This document shows positions 63,480 through 64,000 of a stretch of DNA of 64,000 nucleotides, in pieces (position 1 is the first letter of the stretch; the number at the start of each line of letters is the position of its first letter). A model generated the notes under the pieces. The model did not search any database, was not told where the DNA came from, and saw nothing but the letters and a program-made list of their open reading frames with translations. Source of the stretch: Candidatus Bathyarchaeota archaeon (lineage in GTDB: Archaea; Thermoproteota; Bathyarchaeia; Bathyarchaeales; Bathycorpusculaceae); contig JALHSQ010000095.1 in the NCBI GenBank assembly GCA_022865885.1, forward strand, positions 26,953-90,952, read 5' to 3'. Position numbers and translations under genes: made by a program.

Positions 63480-63543
63480 GGCGCCGAGGGTGGGATTTGA
63501 ACCCACACCATAGTGGAGAAGTCACCCGCAACTCCCCTTTTTC
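63480..63543 (-). tRNA. tRNA 3'-half fragment (probable attachment-site scar)
   Basis: On the minus strand a perfect T-arm, GTGGG-TTCAAAT-CCCAC (plus 63490-63506), is followed by the seven-base acceptor strand CCTCGGC (63483-63489), discriminator G and CC. Upstream is GCGGG plus an 18-base variable region, as in a long-arm tRNA; G73 would suit serine. The matching 5' half (its CCTCGGC complement on the plus strand) does not occur to the right in this window. So only the part from the anticodon stem onward is present. Confidence 0.55.
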
Positions 63544-63712
63544 CTGTCTTTTGTGGTTGAATGTTGGTTTTGTTCTGAGTGTTTGTGTGGTTTTGGAGGG
63601 GTTGCTTTTGGGTATTGATTCTGTGTTCATAAGTGTTTAATCAGGAAAAAGACATCAAGGACAACGTTACTGATGCGCGTGCGTGTAGTGGAATGTATGA
63701 AAAGTGATTTGC

Positions 63713-64000
63713 ATGGTTGAATCTGTTGTTCAGTCACATGCCGAGATAGTTATCGGTTCCACAGAGAAGAAGCTGATTCGTGTCTTGCACGTTGACGACG
63801 AGCTTGGCTTGTTGAAGGTTGCGAAGCAATGCTTGGAGTTGCAGGGCCCGTTTCACGTTGACACTGCATGCTCTGTTGAAGAAGCCTTGAACAAGCTGAA
63901 GGAGCAAGAGTACGACGCAGTCGTCTCAGACTATCAAATGCCTGGGAAAGACGGGCTTGAATTTCTGGAAATGCTGAGAAAGAACGGAAACACTATCCCA
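63713..64000 (+). CDS. Response regulator receiver domain protein, 3' end cut by the window
   Basis: Starts at ATG 63713. A receiver domain begins at about residue 24: RVLHVDDELGLLKVAK has the acidic pair and SDYQMPGKDGLEFLEMLRK the phosphorylated Asp. The sequence stops at the window edge, so an output or kinase part may follow; in TACK archaea such receivers often head PAS-histidine kinase proteins. Confidence 0.88.
   Translation, partial: MVESVVQSHAEIVIGSTEKKLIRVLHVDDELGLLKVAKQCLELQGPFHVDTACSVEEALNKLKEQEYDAVVSDYQMPGKDGLEFLEMLRKNGNTIP

Noticed and set aside
1..64000. CRISPR array, insertion sequence or transposase
   Set aside because: No spaced direct repeats of CRISPR type and no transposase motif were seen on either strand.

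Overview
The window is archaeal chromosome. Signs of this are the S13-S4-S11-RpoD-L18e-L13-S9-RpoN operon, exosome subunits Rrp4/Rrp41/Rrp42, an archaeal proteasome alpha subunit, SRP19, an AglB-type oligosaccharyltransferase, alternative-mevalonate enzymes (mevalonate kinase plus isopentenyl phosphate kinase) and TATA-box promoters. The mix of glycine cleavage T protein, SMC-ScpA-ScpB, a ferredoxin-bearing RpoD, a possible TACK-type zinc output domain and an anaerobe's oxygen-defence gene set suggests a TACK archaeon, most likely a Bathyarchaeia-type anaerobe. That placement is inference, not proof.

Layout. 1-5 kb: end of gcvT, then aglB and a GlcNAc-1-phosphate transferase (N-glycosylation), and an orphan QueT-like ECF substrate protein. 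5-15 kb: B-family DNA polymerase, a NusB-RsmB rRNA methyltransferase, agmatinase, two tandem MoeA paralogues, an endonuclease IV-like TIM barrel and membrane proteins. 15.5-29 kb: a 56-residue zinc ribbon missed by length cutoffs, then a long plus-strand run of ribosomal proteins, RNA polymerase subunits, enolase, MEMO, isoprenoid genes (MVK, IPK, IDI-2, prenyl synthase), GluRS and SRP19. 29-34 kb: S8e, ScpB, ScpA and SMC on the minus strand. 34.8-39.5 kb: an oxygen/NO/peroxide island with a Cys-rich HTH regulator, flavodiiron protein, hemerythrin-PAS protein, HxlR regulator, His/Cys-rich peptide, 39-residue desulforedoxin and rubrerythrin. 39.5-43.3 kb: a MgtA-like P-type ATPase, a small membrane protein and a soluble protein made of three repeats that look like CDF-transporter cytoplasmic domains. 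44.5-50.7 kb: proteasome alpha, SBDS, exosome core, L37Ae, Pcc1, prefoldin beta, DUF3194 and a DHH phosphoesterase. 50.8-53.9 kb: ECF module A1-A2-T without a substrate subunit beside it, then a hexuloisomerase. 54-60 kb: a type IV pilus-like machine (ATPase, two TadC-like proteins, two pilins), a multi-zinc-ribbon protein and a broken secreted protein. 60.7-64 kb: MTA phosphorylase and adenine phosphoribosyltransferase, then a short region with a tRNA 3'-half fragment, a decayed second copy of it, an unknown gene and the start of a response regulator.

Three genes (P-type ATPase, pilin 1, secreted protein) have convincing protein sequence that continues in a second frame across a one-base discrepancy. 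A fourth (QueT-like) has a perfect Shine-Dalgarno aimed at a GTT codon. These may be assembly errors at short A runs, real decay or unusual initiation. The most novel-looking items are the soluble triple CDF-like domain protein, the oxygen-defence island with its likely redox regulator, the small metal-binding proteins below usual length cutoffs, and the paired tRNA-half scar near the right end.
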